Position numbers and translations under genes: made by a program. From JAHBWV01 sp964588385 (lineage in GTDB: Bacteria; Planctomycetota; Phycisphaerae; Phycisphaerales; UBA1924), in NCBI GenBank assembly GCA_964588385.1, contig CAZPPG010000011.1, positions 1 through 64,000 of the forward strand: a DNA stretch of 64,000 bases, written 5' to 3'. Under the pieces are notes generated by a model. That model did not search any database, was not told where the DNA came from, and saw nothing but the letters and a program-made list of their open reading frames with translations. Position 1 is the first letter of the stretch. Each line of letters starts with the position of its first letter. This document shows positions 9,003 through 18,217 of the stretch, piece by piece.

Positions 9003-9476
9003 ATGAAAGCCCCTCTCTCAGCCGTGGCGATAGCGACGGCTTGTTTCTTTGTGTGTGCCGGCTGTGATCGAGGGGTTGACACCGCCGCGCCCCCGAGCGG
9101 GTCGCAGAACGCGAACGAGCCCGCGCCGCTCACGCACACCTATCACACGCGCGGCATCATCCAGTCGCTCCCCGAAGCGAACAAGCCAACGGCTGAACTC
9201 ATGATCCAGCACGAGGCCATCAACGACTTCGTGGACGGCAAAGGTGCTGTCGTCGGCATGAACGCGATGACCATGCCGTTTCCCCGGCTGGCCCCGGGCG
9301 TCTCGCTCGACGGGCTCGCGGTCGGTGACAAGATCTCGTTCTCGTTCACGAACACGTGGACAGGACCGGAAGCAACCCGCAAGCCCGCGTGGGTTATCGA
9401 CACCATCTCCAAACTCCCCGCGGAAACCGAGTTGATTTTCGGAAAGAAAGTCGCGCCCGATTCCGAAACCAAGTGA
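9003..9476 (+). CDS. CusF-like copper-binding lipoprotein
   Basis: 157 residues. A signal peptide ends in the lipobox VCAGC (Cys at about 21), so the protein should be lipid-anchored outside the inner membrane. The rest matches the CusF/CusF_Ec fold: a His in MIQHEAI, then the hallmark AMTMPF, then LAVGDKISFSF. In CusF the His and the two Met of this motif bind Cu(I). CusF normally feeds the CusCBA efflux pump or sits beside SCO proteins; neither is adjacent here, so it seems to act alone or with distant partners. A GGAG box precedes the ATG. Confidence 0.82.
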   Translation: MKAPLSAVAIATACFFVCAGCDRGVDTAAPPSGSQNANEPAPLTHTYHTRGIIQSLPEANKPTAELMIQHEAINDFVDGKGAVVGMNAMTMPFPRLAPGVSLDGLAVGDKISFSFTNTWTGPEATRKPAWVIDTISKLPAETELIFGKKVAPDSETK

Positions 9477-9517
9477 GCGCGCCGCACAGGCGCTCGGGTT
9501 CCAAGCCGCAACGATGT

Positions 9518-9559
9518 GAAAGAAAAACCCGGCACTCAGCCATAGGCCAAGCGCCGGGT
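9518..9559 (-). terminator. Rho-independent terminator (minus strand)
   Basis: ACCCGGC (9527-9533) pairs with GCCGGGT (9553-9559), with a short inner GCC/GGC pairing. On the minus strand the hairpin is followed by TTTTTCTTTC, a good U tract. The nearest minus-strand gene upstream is the uracil-DNA glycosylase gene, ending at 9730, so the 3' untranslated region would be about 200 bases; a separate short transcript is also possible. Nothing else coding is supported between 9477 and 9729. Confidence 0.7.
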
Positions 9560-9729
9560 CTCGTGGGGGTCTGGGTCGGGGCGAGAGCGATCAAGACTCT
9601 CGACAAAGTTCCTTTCGAGCGTCGGGTGCCCGTGGTTCCTGCCAATGCTGAGGAAACTGCCCCCGGGGGACGTTTTACGGATTTTCCCCTAAAATTCAGC
9701 GGACGCTTGCGCCTTCTATCGTGCGTGCA

Positions 9730-10551
9730 TCACGCGCTCCCCGGTGTGCGAGGCAAGCCCAGCAGCTCCACGACCTTGAGAAGGTCCGACCAGACCTTGG
9801 CCCGGTTCTCGTTCGTGTACGCGCGCAGCAGGTAGGCCGGGTGATACGTGGGCATCACCGGAATCTCATGGCCCGATGGGGTTCGGAAGCGGGCCCACAA
9901 GCCTCTCAGACGGCCCATCGATTCCTCTGTTGCCAGAATCGTGCGGGATGCCGGGAGTCCCAGCGTGACGATCGCTTCCGGCGCAACGATGTCGATCTGC
10001 TCAAAGAGATACGGCGCGCTCGCGCGCGACTCTTCAAGCGTTGGCGTGGCGTTGTTGGGAGGGCGGACCTTCAGCACATTCGCGATGTACACGTCCTCCC
10101 GACGCAATCCCATCGCCCCGATCATCTTCTGGAGCAGTTCCCCGGCGCGACCCACAAACGGCCTGCCGGTCAGATCCTCTTGCTCACCGGGCGCCTCGCC
10201 GATGAACATGAGTCTGGCGGCGGGGCTTCCCTCTCCGAAGACAATGTTGGTATATGACGTGATGAAGGGCGCGTGCGGCGCATCGCGCTCGTAGCGTGCC
10301 CGCAAGTCATCGAGCATCTGCTGACGCTCCGATGCGGTCCTCCCCGAACCGCTGACGCCGGAGACCGCACCCGCCGCCCCGGCGATCTTGGGCTCGATGA
10401 TGGCCTTTGGACGGGTCTCCACCGGGGACCGATAGGCCGGAACGAAGTTGACACCCATCAGGGCTGAGGTTCGGGCATGCTGGGCCGCCAATCTGGCAAG
10501 CTGAACGGCCTGGCCGTTCCTTGGATCGCTCGAGGAATCTCGCGTGGTCAT
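9730..10551 (-). CDS. Family 4-like uracil-DNA glycosylase lacking all Fe-S cysteines
   Basis: 273 residues from ATG 10551; an in-frame start 28 codons upstream is less likely. Removes uracil from DNA at the start of base-excision repair. Motif 1 is GEAPGEQED (118-126), followed by TGRPFVGRAGELL, VYIANVLKVRPP and the C-terminal motif HPAYLLR (247-253). Family 4 enzymes carry a [4Fe-4S] cluster held by C-x2-C-x67-C-x15-C. Here the matching positions are A91, A94, V162 and S178 with exact spacing, and the whole protein has no cysteine. The N-terminal 75 residues are low-complexity. The catalytic motifs are kept, so it is probably active but cluster-free. Confidence 0.85.
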   Translation of the reverse strand: MTTRDSSSDPRNGQAVQLARLAAQHARTSALMGVNFVPAYRSPVETRPKAIIEPKIAGAAGAVSGVSGSGRTASERQQMLDDLRARYERDAPHAPFITSYTNIVFGEGSPAARLMFIGEAPGEQEDLTGRPFVGRAGELLQKMIGAMGLRREDVYIANVLKVRPPNNATPTLEESRASAPYLFEQIDIVAPEAIVTLGLPASRTILATEESMGRLRGLWARFRTPSGHEIPVMPTYHPAYLLRAYTNENRAKVWSDLLKVVELLGLPRTPGSA

Positions 10552-10734
10552 GGACGCACTGTACCACGGGCACCTCCGGATCGGCCGACTTGAGCCAAAC
10601 TCATCGCGATCCCGAGCACCCGATCGCCGATCCATACGGGCTCAGACGACCTCAGATTGACGTCGTCCTATGCTCCCGCGCCCGGGCCATTCCCCTGCGC
10701 GGGGACGTCCACGCCCGACCGGAGCCCAACACCC

Positions 10735-11538
10735 ATGACCGAGACCTCCACGCTCAATCGTTCCTGGCTGATCCGCATGGGAGTGATCATCGTCGTGTTC
10801 CTGGGCTTCGGTGTCTGGGGCTGGTACGACGCGACGATCGCCTACCCGGCGCGGGGCGTTCGTGCCGCGGAGTTCATGGAGAAGGAGTACCTGGCCAAAG
10901 CCGACGAAATGGGCCGGATCATGGGCGCGAGCGTCCCCCAGCCGGATCGGGCGTGGGCCGTTCTCAAGACGGGTCAATCCAACGAGCTCGAGGCGTTCCG
11001 CTTCCAGTGGCTCAATGCGCTGAGCACGGTCAACCGACTGTCGGAGGAGTACACCGTCTTCGTCGATCCGGCGGCACGCCTCGACGAGCTGCGCAGCTCC
11101 TGGGGCACCAAGAAGAGCCCCAAGCCACTCACGCCGCTCGACATTCCCACGCAGTATCTCATCATGGTCGCGTGCTCGACGATCGGGCTGTTGATCCTCG
11201 GACTGGTGATCAAGGTGTCGCGCGTGAAGTTCACGTTCGATCCATCCACGCACACGCTCACGCTCCCCGGCAATCACGCGGTCACACCCGCCGATCTGGC
11301 CGAGATCGACAAGCGAAAGTGGCACAAGTTCATCGTCTTTCTGAACATCAAGCCCTCGCACCCCACGCTCGCCGGCAAGTCGATCAAGATCGACCTGCTC
11401 CGCCACGCCAAGGTCGAGCAGTGGGTGCTTGCGATGGAGGCCGTCGCGTTCCCCGAAGCCGCCAAGCCCTCTCCCTCCACCGATGCGCCCGATGCATCGG
11501 CCGAAGAGGCGACGCAGCGCGACGCAGCGGGCGGATGA
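10735..11538 (+). CDS. Two-helix membrane protein with PH-like C-terminal domain, unknown function
   Basis: 267 residues from the ATG at 10735, which follows a GGAG box; an upstream in-frame ATG adds only low-quality sequence. Membrane helices lie at about 11-31 and 140-162. Between them is a helical periplasmic segment. The C-terminal part (about 165-245) reads like a small beta-sandwich of the PH type (VKFTFDPSTHTLTLPGN...). The tail is Ala/Asp-rich. Family not recognised. The DUF456 gene follows 28 bases later on the same strand, so the two may be cotranscribed. Confidence 0.75.
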   Translation: MTETSTLNRSWLIRMGVIIVVFLGFGVWGWYDATIAYPARGVRAAEFMEKEYLAKADEMGRIMGASVPQPDRAWAVLKTGQSNELEAFRFQWLNALSTVNRLSEEYTVFVDPAARLDELRSSWGTKKSPKPLTPLDIPTQYLIMVACSTIGLLILGLVIKVSRVKFTFDPSTHTLTLPGNHAVTPADLAEIDKRKWHKFIVFLNIKPSHPTLAGKSIKIDLLRHAKVEQWVLAMEAVAFPEAAKPSPSTDAPDASAEEATQRDAAGG

Positions 11539-11566
11539 GGCGCGATTCACGCAACATCGGGTCGGG

Positions 11567-12118
11567 ATGGCTCCGAACAATGTCACCGTTGAAACTCGGA
11601 GCCGCCACGTGTGGATGACCATCGCCGCCGGAGCCGCTTTCGCCCTCATCGGCCTGCTGGGCGTGATGCTGACCGCGCTGACGCTCGCGGGTCTCTGGCT
11701 GCCGATTGTCGCCGCGATCGTCTGGCAGATCTTCTATCCCGAGACCTTCTCCTGGTGGACGATCGGCGTGTGCATCGTCCTCTGCTTCGGGGGTGAGGCG
11801 GTCGAGTTCTTCGGAGCGGCCCACGGCGCGAAGAAGTCCGGCGGCGGCCGCGCCGCGGCCTGGGGCGGCACCATCGGGAGCATCGTCGGGGCCATTCTCG
11901 GCTCGTTCGTACTCCCGATCATCGGCACCATTATCGGAGCAGTCGCCGGAGCCGGCATCGGAGCACTCTCGGCCGAACGCGGGATCGGCGCCAAGCCGTG
12001 GCGGCAATCGTTCTCGAGCGCCTCGGGCGCCGCCAAGGGCCGCGCGCTGGCGCTGGTCGTCAAGGCCGGGATCGCCGGGATCGTGGGGGGTGCGATCTTC
12101 GTGGACGCGATCGTCTGA
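11567..12118 (+). CDS. DUF456-family membrane protein
   Basis: 183 residues from ATG 11567; longer in-frame starts would overlap the gene before it. Hydrophobic helices at about 15-45, 48-70, 95-130 and 160-180, with Gly-zipper repeats (GGTIGSIVGAILGS, IIGTIIGAVAGAGIGA). This pattern is that of DUF456 proteins, integral membrane proteins of unknown role. The ribosome-binding site is weak, which fits coupling to the preceding gene. Confidence 0.8.
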   Translation: MAPNNVTVETRSRHVWMTIAAGAAFALIGLLGVMLTALTLAGLWLPIVAAIVWQIFYPETFSWWTIGVCIVLCFGGEAVEFFGAAHGAKKSGGGRAAAWGGTIGSIVGAILGSFVLPIIGTIIGAVAGAGIGALSAERGIGAKPWRQSFSSASGAAKGRALALVVKAGIAGIVGGAIFVDAIV

Positions 12119-12240
12119 GCGCGAACTGAACCGACCCGCGTCGCGTGCGGGCAACCCGATCGCGCACGATTCGATATGCTATCGATACGCCGGGGCGGAG
12201 ACCCCGGCCCGAACGACCCAGAGGAAGGGAGTACCGCTGG

Positions 12241-13725
12241 ATGCCCAAGGCATCAGTGAGCCAGACGAAGAAGGCCAAGGCCGCGAAGGACGGGGCAGAC
12301 ACCGAGGACGGCGTCAAGCACTTTGTCCTCGACACGAACATCCTGCTCCACAACCCGAACGCGCTGTTCGTGTTCAAAGAGCATAATGTCGTCATCCCGT
12401 TCACGGTCATCGAGGAACTGGACAAGCTCAAGCGCAAGGAAGACGACCTCGGTCGCAACGCGCGCGAGACCATCCGCCACCTGGACCGACTGCGCTCGCA
12501 GGGCCGCCTGACCGACGGCGTCCGCTGGGGCGAGCACAGCCCGCGCGTCGGGGCCGCGGCTTCCGTCAGCGCCGATGGACAGAACGGCACCATCCGCATT
12601 GACGTTGGCGAGCACGAGCGCCCCGATGCCATTCGCGAAGAGATGCCCGACAACCGCATCATCGCGGTCGCGTGGGACCTCCACAACCAGGGCGTGCGCA
12701 CGGTGTTCGTCTCCAAAGACCTCTCGGCCCGCATCAAGTCCGACGCCCTGGGCATCAAGACCGAAGACTTCGAGAACCAGAAGGTCGACTCCGAGCGCCT
12801 CTACACGGGCTACCTCACGCTCGAGGTCGAGGACGAGGTCATCGATGCCCTGTACAAGGACCGGCTGCTTCCGGTCTCGCAGCTCGCCGATGCGTTGACG
12901 GTCAACGAGCCGGAGCGCGGCCCGTACACGCGCGACATCACCGCAAACCAGTTCGCGGTGCTCAAGAGCAAGCAGGATCCCGACCACACGGGCCTCTGCC
13001 GGCGCCTGGCTGATACCGATCACGTCATCCCGGTGACCGGACCGCGAAAGCCCGTCTACGGCCTCATGGCTCGCAACGTGCAGCAGACCATGGCCTTTGA
13101 CCTGCTGATGGACGACGAGATCCGGCTCGTCACGCTGCTGGGCGGCGCCGGCACGGGCAAAACGCTGCTCGCGATCGCGGCGGGCATGGCCAAGGTTTAC
13201 GCCGAGGAGCGCTACGACAAACTGCTCGTGGCCCGGCCGATCATGCCCATGGGGCGCGACATCGGCTATCTCCCCGGCGACAAGGACGAGAAGCTCACGG
13301 CATGGATGCAGCCGATCTTCGACAACCTTGAGTACCTGCTCTCCACGCGCGGAGCCCAGCTCCAGACGCCGGACTCACACTCCAGCGAGCAACGCATCGA
13401 GAAGCTGATCGCAGACGGACGCCTGGTCCTGGAGCCCCTGACCTACATCCGCGGGCGCTCCATCCCGCACCAGTTCATGATCGTGGACGAGGCCCAGAAT
13501 CTGACGCCCCACGAGGTCAAGACAATTGTCAGCCGCGTCGGCGAGGGAACGAAGCTCGTCCTCACAGGCGACATCGGGCAGATCGACAACCCCTATCTCG
13601 ACTCGTCATCGAACGGTCTCTCATACACCGTCGAGAAGATGAAGGGGCTTGGGCTTGTGGGCCACGTGACGCTCGCAAAGAGCGAGCGCTCGGAGCTTGC
13701 CAGCCTGGCAGCCTCGCGCCTGTAG
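12241..13725 (+). CDS. PhoH-family ATPase with N-terminal PIN domain
   Basis: 494 residues. Residues about 25-190 are a PIN nuclease domain beginning HFVLDTNILLHNPN, with acidic residues D31 and further Glu/Asp as expected for metal binding. The PhoH ATPase domain has Walker A GGAGTGKT at 301-308, DIGYLPGD, the Walker B-like FMIVDEAQNLTP and LTGDIGQIDNP. PIN-PhoH (PhoH2, YlaK-like) proteins unwind and cut RNA and are often linked to toxin-antitoxin systems; no antitoxin-like gene is beside this one. The ATG at 12241 follows a GAGGAAGGGAG box, and an in-frame start 96 bases upstream is therefore rejected. Confidence 0.93.
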   Translation: MPKASVSQTKKAKAAKDGADTEDGVKHFVLDTNILLHNPNALFVFKEHNVVIPFTVIEELDKLKRKEDDLGRNARETIRHLDRLRSQGRLTDGVRWGEHSPRVGAAASVSADGQNGTIRIDVGEHERPDAIREEMPDNRIIAVAWDLHNQGVRTVFVSKDLSARIKSDALGIKTEDFENQKVDSERLYTGYLTLEVEDEVIDALYKDRLLPVSQLADALTVNEPERGPYTRDITANQFAVLKSKQDPDHTGLCRRLADTDHVIPVTGPRKPVYGLMARNVQQTMAFDLLMDDEIRLVTLLGGAGTGKTLLAIAAGMAKVYAEERYDKLLVARPIMPMGRDIGYLPGDKDEKLTAWMQPIFDNLEYLLSTRGAQLQTPDSHSSEQRIEKLIADGRLVLEPLTYIRGRSIPHQFMIVDEAQNLTPHEVKTIVSRVGEGTKLVLTGDIGQIDNPYLDSSSNGLSYTVEKMKGLGLVGHVTLAKSERSELASLAASRL

Positions 13726-13744
13726 ATCGGCTCGCCCATCACAC

Positions 13745-14374
13745 TCAGGGAGCGTTGGTGGCGATTGCCGCGCTCACAAGCTGCTGCTGGCGCTCGAAGT
13801 ACTCGCGATACGTCGGATCCGTCTCGACGAGCAGAGCCCGGCGGATCCGCTGCAACGTCGCGTCGTCTCTGACGCGGACCATCTCCGCGGTTCGGACGGC
13901 CCCGCGCAGCGATTCGATGCGGTTGGGATCACGCTCGAGCGACATCCCATAGTACTTCAGCGCGTCGGTCGCCCACCCGCTTCGCACATAGCAGACCGCG
14001 ATGTTCTCCAGCGGACGAGGATCGGACTGTGACTGGTCGGCGGCGACCTTGAACGCGCTGACCGCGTCCGCGTAGTTCTGCTTCTGCATGAACAGCACGC
14101 CGAGGTTGTTCCACGCCGCGGGCATCTCTCTCCACGTCGCCAACGCTCGCTGATAGGTCTGGATCGCCTTGTCCGTATCGCCCGCCTCGGCCAGACGCTG
14201 GGCATCTCGAGCCAGCTCGTACCCGTCGCTCTGGCTCTGGGAACTCGCGTCGATCATCTCTGCAGCGTCGCGCTTCTGGCCGGACTCGCATCCGCCCCCA
14301 CCCACGAGGGCGCACACGCACACGCCGGCCACGCCCGCGGCTTCAAGCATCGCTCGGATCGGATTCCGCTTCAC
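13745..14374 (-). CDS. TPR lipoprotein at the end of the type II secretion operon
   Basis: 209 residues starting at GTG 14374, which overlaps the stop of the preceding gene in a GTGA four-base overlap and has GGGAG nine bases upstream. A signal peptide ends in the lipobox GGGGC (Cys at about 29). Then come two to three tetratricopeptide repeats (for example ALATWREMPAAWNNLGVLFM and a repeat around DPRPLENIAVCYVRSGW). The position is where other systems carry a pilotin- or PilF-like TPR lipoprotein that helps secretin assembly, so a pilotin role is a reasonable inference. Confidence 0.8.
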   Translation of the reverse strand: MKRNPIRAMLEAAGVAGVCVCALVGGGGCESGQKRDAAEMIDASSQSQSDGYELARDAQRLAEAGDTDKAIQTYQRALATWREMPAAWNNLGVLFMQKQNYADAVSAFKVAADQSQSDPRPLENIAVCYVRSGWATDALKYYGMSLERDPNRIESLRGAVRTAEMVRVRDDATLQRIRRALLVETDPTYREYFERQQQLVSAAIATNAP

Positions 14375-14964
14375 TGGATTCGCTCCCACCGCGTCAGCGT
14401 GACGCTCACATACCACGACTGGGCCTCAGGGCGAATGCCCAACGACTGCACTTCAAGCCCGGGAATGCCCTCCACGCACTTCTCCAGCCACAGCATGACA
14501 CTCTCAAGATTCGGATCTCGAATGTCGTACGGATACCGGTACATCGTCGCGCCGCCCTTGGTCTCTCCCGGCCCGCGCCTGTGGCTGAGCGCCTGCGTCA
14601 GCCCCGCCTCGCGGGCATACTCCTCCAAGCGGCTCAGCATGAGCGGGATCGGCGCGCCGAACGCGCTGGTGGGATCACTCGCCGAGCGCTCATCGAGCAG
14701 CGCGAGTTCCTCCGCCGTCGCGATGATCTTCTCCGCCTCGCTCTGCTGACGCTTCATCGCTCGCAGCGCGGTCGCACGCTCGCTGAGAGCCGAAGCCAGA
14801 TAGAGGAATGCTCCCGCCAGCAGAACAACCGACAGAAGCACGAGGTGGCGAGGCCGGTTCAGGCGTTCCGTCGCGGAGGCGGATGACGCGATGGCGAAGC
14901 GATCGTCCAGCGTCGCCCGTGCCGTGGGATCAACGCGCGCCGATGTCGGCAAAGTGGAGGTCAT
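14371..14964 (-). CDS. gspM: GspM/PilO-like assembly platform protein
   Basis: 197 residues from ATG 14964, which overlaps the stop of gspL in ATGA, with GGGAG upstream. A cytoplasmic head of about 40 residues is followed by a membrane helix (about 42-62), a coiled-coil stretch and a small alpha/beta periplasmic domain (ferredoxin-like by pattern). This is the topology of GspM/PilO, which dimerises with GspL/PilN in the inner-membrane platform. Assignment rests on topology and on its place directly after the GspL-like gene. Confidence 0.72.
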   Translation of the reverse strand: MTSTLPTSARVDPTARATLDDRFAIASSASATERLNRPRHLVLLSVVLLAGAFLYLASALSERATALRAMKRQQSEAEKIIATAEELALLDERSASDPTSAFGAPIPLMLSRLEEYAREAGLTQALSHRRGPGETKGGATMYRYPYDIRDPNLESVMLWLEKCVEGIPGLEVQSLGIRPEAQSWYVSVTLTRWERIQ

Positions 14965-16601
14965 GGGTTGCTCCCTGCCGATGCGCTTCGCGCGGGCCAT
15001 ACGCCGGTCAGCGAGCACCTCACCCGCCGATCGCTGCTCGCGTCCACGGTGCGGATCTCCGCTTTCCACTCCATGCTCAGGCCATCCAGATCGCGGCACG
15101 CGGCCTCAATCTCCTGGGCCATCGCGGTATCCGGAACAAAGAACGTCACCCTGCCATTCACCTGGGTCAGGTTGATGTCCTCCAGCGTCAGCGTCGGCAT
15201 CGCAAGCAGAAACGAAAGGCCCTCAAGCTCGCGCACGATCGGCCTGGCCGGCTGGAACGCATCCGGCGGCATGCTCTGCCTCCGGGCCGCGAGGAGCTCC
15301 GTCTCCAGGTCCACCGCCATGAACGGGCTGCCGGCGATCGCCGGCCTCACCTTCGCGACCGCCTCGCTGGCCCGGGCGCGCGCCTGAGCTGCGGCCGCCC
15401 GCACCTGTGCCGTCGCCTGCCCGGTGCGCCACGCCGCGATGGCAATGCACATCGCCAGGAGACAAACCGCGACCGCAGCCCAGCGATACATCGATCGGTG
15501 CGCTCGCGACGGCCTTGCGCCAAGAGCAACCAGGACGCTTCTCGGATCGTTGTTGTCGGGCGCCCGCACATCGATCCGCTCCGCGAGCCGGCGCATCGTT
15601 GTGCCCACCGGGTCGCTGTCGATGGCGACATCAACCGTTGCGTTCGGCATCGCTTCGGCGAGCGCCTGTCCAAACACTCCCACACTCTCAGACTCCGACG
15701 CAACGACGATCGTCCGCGCGGGCGCCGCTCCGGTCTGCACGCCCCACGAGAGAAACTCGGTGGCCAAACGGGCGGCATGCCCCGCGTTCAGGCGAACTTC
15801 CGCGCGATCCTCAACGACCTCCGTCGGAGCGAGCATCGAACCCGCCGCCAGAAGCGCACCCGAACGCGACCAAGCCCACAGCACCCGCCCGGACTCCGCA
15901 TCGACGATGACCGTGGCCTGCGTGGAAATGGACTCTGAGACGACCCGATCCTCGGCCCCTTTGTCCGGCAGAGCCCTGGACCAGCCGGCATCCCACGCGA
16001 GGGCCATCGCGTGCCACACGGACATGACCGATCCAAGTCGCACACCCAGTTGGTCCAGCTCATCCGTGAGCACCCTCACCGTGGCATCAGGAATGGCGAG
16101 CACGGGCACACGAACGCCGGAACCCTGCGCCCCCGGCCGCGCCGACTCACCCCTCCGCGCGCCGAAGCGGCTCCTCCGGGTCGGCGCTGTCGTCGTCGCG
16201 ATCGCCTGGACACCCACCTCGGCGCGATCGCCGAGCACGGTCGCAATGGTGGCGATCGCACTCGGCTGTGAACCCTCGCCGTCTCCGCCGTGCTCCGTTC
16301 GCTGGCGCAGGACCGCGTCGACGACGCGAGCGTCGTACGACGGCGCGCCCATCCACGCACACGCCGAAGCGTCCGCATCCACGCACAGAACATCGAGGGC
16401 GGGGCCTCCACGAGCTCCCGCGAGACGGTCGCGCAGCCATGCCGCCAGCGCGGACGCTCGCCCCGTCGGATCGCCATCGGCGTCCGAGAGCCCGCTCGCC
16501 GGCGTCCACACATCTTCGGCGCGCAACCCCGCAAGCCGCGCCCGTCGGAGACGCACGCCGCGATCCGATCTTTCGACATAGCACACACGCGGGCTGCTCA
16601 T
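14961..16601 (-). CDS. gspL: GspL-like inner-membrane platform protein
   Basis: 546 residues from ATG 16601, which overlaps the previous stop by one base (TGATG) and has AGAGGA upstream. Residues about 1-360 resemble the actin-like cytoplasmic domain of GspL (two lobes, with VIVDAESGRVLWAWS in the second). A membrane helix lies at about 375-395. The periplasmic part ends in a ferredoxin-like fold (LTLEDINLTQVNGRVTFFV). GspL recruits the GspE ATPase to the membrane and pairs with GspM. The sequence is divergent, so the call relies partly on gene order. Confidence 0.75.
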   Translation of the reverse strand: MSSPRVCYVERSDRGVRLRRARLAGLRAEDVWTPASGLSDADGDPTGRASALAAWLRDRLAGARGGPALDVLCVDADASACAWMGAPSYDARVVDAVLRQRTEHGGDGEGSQPSAIATIATVLGDRAEVGVQAIATTTAPTRRSRFGARRGESARPGAQGSGVRVPVLAIPDATVRVLTDELDQLGVRLGSVMSVWHAMALAWDAGWSRALPDKGAEDRVVSESISTQATVIVDAESGRVLWAWSRSGALLAAGSMLAPTEVVEDRAEVRLNAGHAARLATEFLSWGVQTGAAPARTIVVASESESVGVFGQALAEAMPNATVDVAIDSDPVGTTMRRLAERIDVRAPDNNDPRSVLVALGARPSRAHRSMYRWAAVAVCLLAMCIAIAAWRTGQATAQVRAAAAQARARASEAVAKVRPAIAGSPFMAVDLETELLAARRQSMPPDAFQPARPIVRELEGLSFLLAMPTLTLEDINLTQVNGRVTFFVPDTAMAQEIEAACRDLDGLSMEWKAEIRTVDASSDRRVRCSLTGVWPARSASAGSNP

Positions 16602-17332
16602 CAGTCCTCTCGCCACGGGCGGCCCGGATCGTTCACCCGAAACTCGCGGTTTCCCTGGCCGGGGTTCAGCATGCGGGATCGATCACGACCCTGCATGCGA
16701 TTCTGGCGGAGCGCGTTCATCGCCGCCTCACGCGAGTCATCGGACTCCATGCCCGGCTCCGGCACCGGCGCCGGAGCCATCGGAACATCGATGCGGCTTA
16801 CGCTCGATGCCTTCCGAGGGGCGCGGCCCACCTGCCAGTTCACGCCGTCACGCTCGACCTGCACCGAGTCATCGCCGATCGACACCAGCTTCAGCCCGTC
16901 AACCACGCGATCAACCCACATGACCACCTGGCGACCGTTCACCCGCATCAGTGCCAGCGTACGGCCCGGCTCCCGGATGAAGCCCAGAAACCCCACCTCA
17001 TCCGTGGGGGCCTCGGCGATCGCGCCTCCCTCCTCCGGCAGCGACTCCGGATCCTCCTTCGGTGCCTCGATGACCGGCTTGGGCGCATTGGAGACACTGG
17101 CCAGACGCAGCGCGATACCACCCGCATCCACGAACGGCTCCGGAGCCGGACCCTCAGGTGGAGCGCCCTCATCCGGAGCAGGAATCGCAGCCACGGGCTC
17201 GGTCACGGCCCGGCCGAACGGCACGCCGAACACGGCAACCGCGCCGCCGCACATCGCCATCACAATGGCCACGAAACGGGCACCCGTCGCGGCTCGTCTG
17301 GCTGTCTCTCGGTTGATCGTCTGCTGTGCCAT
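16601..17332 (-). CDS. gspC: GspC/PilP-like secretin-coupling protein
   Basis: 243 residues with an N-terminal membrane helix (about 19-40), a Pro/Glu-rich linker and a homology-region-like beta domain: GFIREPGRTLALMRVNGRQVV, then VVDGLKLVSIGDDSVQVERDG. This is the pattern of GspC, which links the inner-membrane platform to the secretin GspD. The tail from about 180 on is Arg/Met/Asn-rich and probably disordered. No PDZ domain is seen. It lies between gspK (52 bases upstream) and gspL (one-base overlap). Confidence 0.78.
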   Translation of the reverse strand: MAQQTINRETARRAATGARFVAIVMAMCGGAVAVFGVPFGRAVTEPVAAIPAPDEGAPPEGPAPEPFVDAGGIALRLASVSNAPKPVIEAPKEDPESLPEEGGAIAEAPTDEVGFLGFIREPGRTLALMRVNGRQVVMWVDRVVDGLKLVSIGDDSVQVERDGVNWQVGRAPRKASSVSRIDVPMAPAPVPEPGMESDDSREAAMNALRQNRMQGRDRSRMLNPGQGNREFRVNDPGRPWRED

Positions 17333-17383
17333 GGTGTCAGATGCTCTCGGAACGTGCTGAACCTCTCTCTGTCGGTCCGTTGC

Positions 17384-18217
17384 TCACTGTATCGGCAGTT
17401 TCTGCCATGTCAGGAACGCACTGCTCTTCTCCCAGATCCCTCCCGCGCCGCTCCGCCCCGGACGCCGCGGCGAGACCACGATGTGCCCCCCTTCGCGGGC
17501 CACGAGTGCTCCGGACGTTCCGCGGCGCATCTCGACCGTGACATACCAGAGCGCGGGCTCGGAGACCAGCACATCGTTGAGTCTGGCCCTCTCTTCGGGC
17601 TCGACTCCCAACGCGAGCGCAACCTTTGCCACATCCGCCTGCTGAATCGGCTGCTCGGCCCTGATGGCGAGCAGTCGCTGCGCGAACTCGCGAGCCCCAT
17701 CCAGTCCGGCGACCGACGCAAACGCGGCCTCGAGCACCTCCGGCGGAGCAGATCTCATGCTGACGGGCACCGGTCCGACATCACGTGTCAACGGAGGAAG
17801 GGCGGGATCGCGAGCTCCGGTCGGGAGCGCGGCCCGCATCGACTGCACCCGGTCAAAGTCGCGCCCTGTCAGCCCCGAAGGGGATGCCAGCACGGATCCC
17901 TGAGCATCCTCGAAGAACACCTCGGCCCGAACGCCCTCACCCAGATCGAGCGTCAGCACGCGCTGCCCGTCGGTGATCATGGATGCCAGCGTCCTGCCCG
18001 CCAGCGATCGAATCCATGAATCGATGATCTCCTGATACCCCTTCGCGGCATGATGACGCTGATAGGCCTCAACCTGCCTGCTGACCGCAAGCCGCTGCGT
18101 CAGTTGACGCTCGAGCATCACACCGAGCATGATCGAGATACCGGCCACAGCCAAGACCGCTAGGATCAGCGCATACCCGCGCCGCCGCGATCGCTCTTGG
18201 AGTGCGTTCGGGCTCAT
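17384..18217 (-). CDS. gspK: GspK-like minor pseudopilin
   Basis: 277 residues. It begins with a basic head (ERSRRRGY) followed by a hydrophobic helix ALILAVLAVAGISIMLGVML, as in GspK, whose prepilin motif usually lacks the Glu at position 5. The large alpha-rich body, with AAFASVAGLDGAREFAQRLLAIR, matches the GspK helical domain. GspK caps the pseudopilus with GspI and GspJ. The start overlaps the stop of gspJ in ATGA. Confidence 0.82.
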   Translation of the reverse strand: MSPNALQERSRRRGYALILAVLAVAGISIMLGVMLERQLTQRLAVSRQVEAYQRHHAAKGYQEIIDSWIRSLAGRTLASMITDGQRVLTLDLGEGVRAEVFFEDAQGSVLASPSGLTGRDFDRVQSMRAALPTGARDPALPPLTRDVGPVPVSMRSAPPEVLEAAFASVAGLDGAREFAQRLLAIRAEQPIQQADVAKVALALGVEPEERARLNDVLVSEPALWYVTVEMRRGTSGALVAREGGHIVVSPRRPGRSGAGGIWEKSSAFLTWQKLPIQ

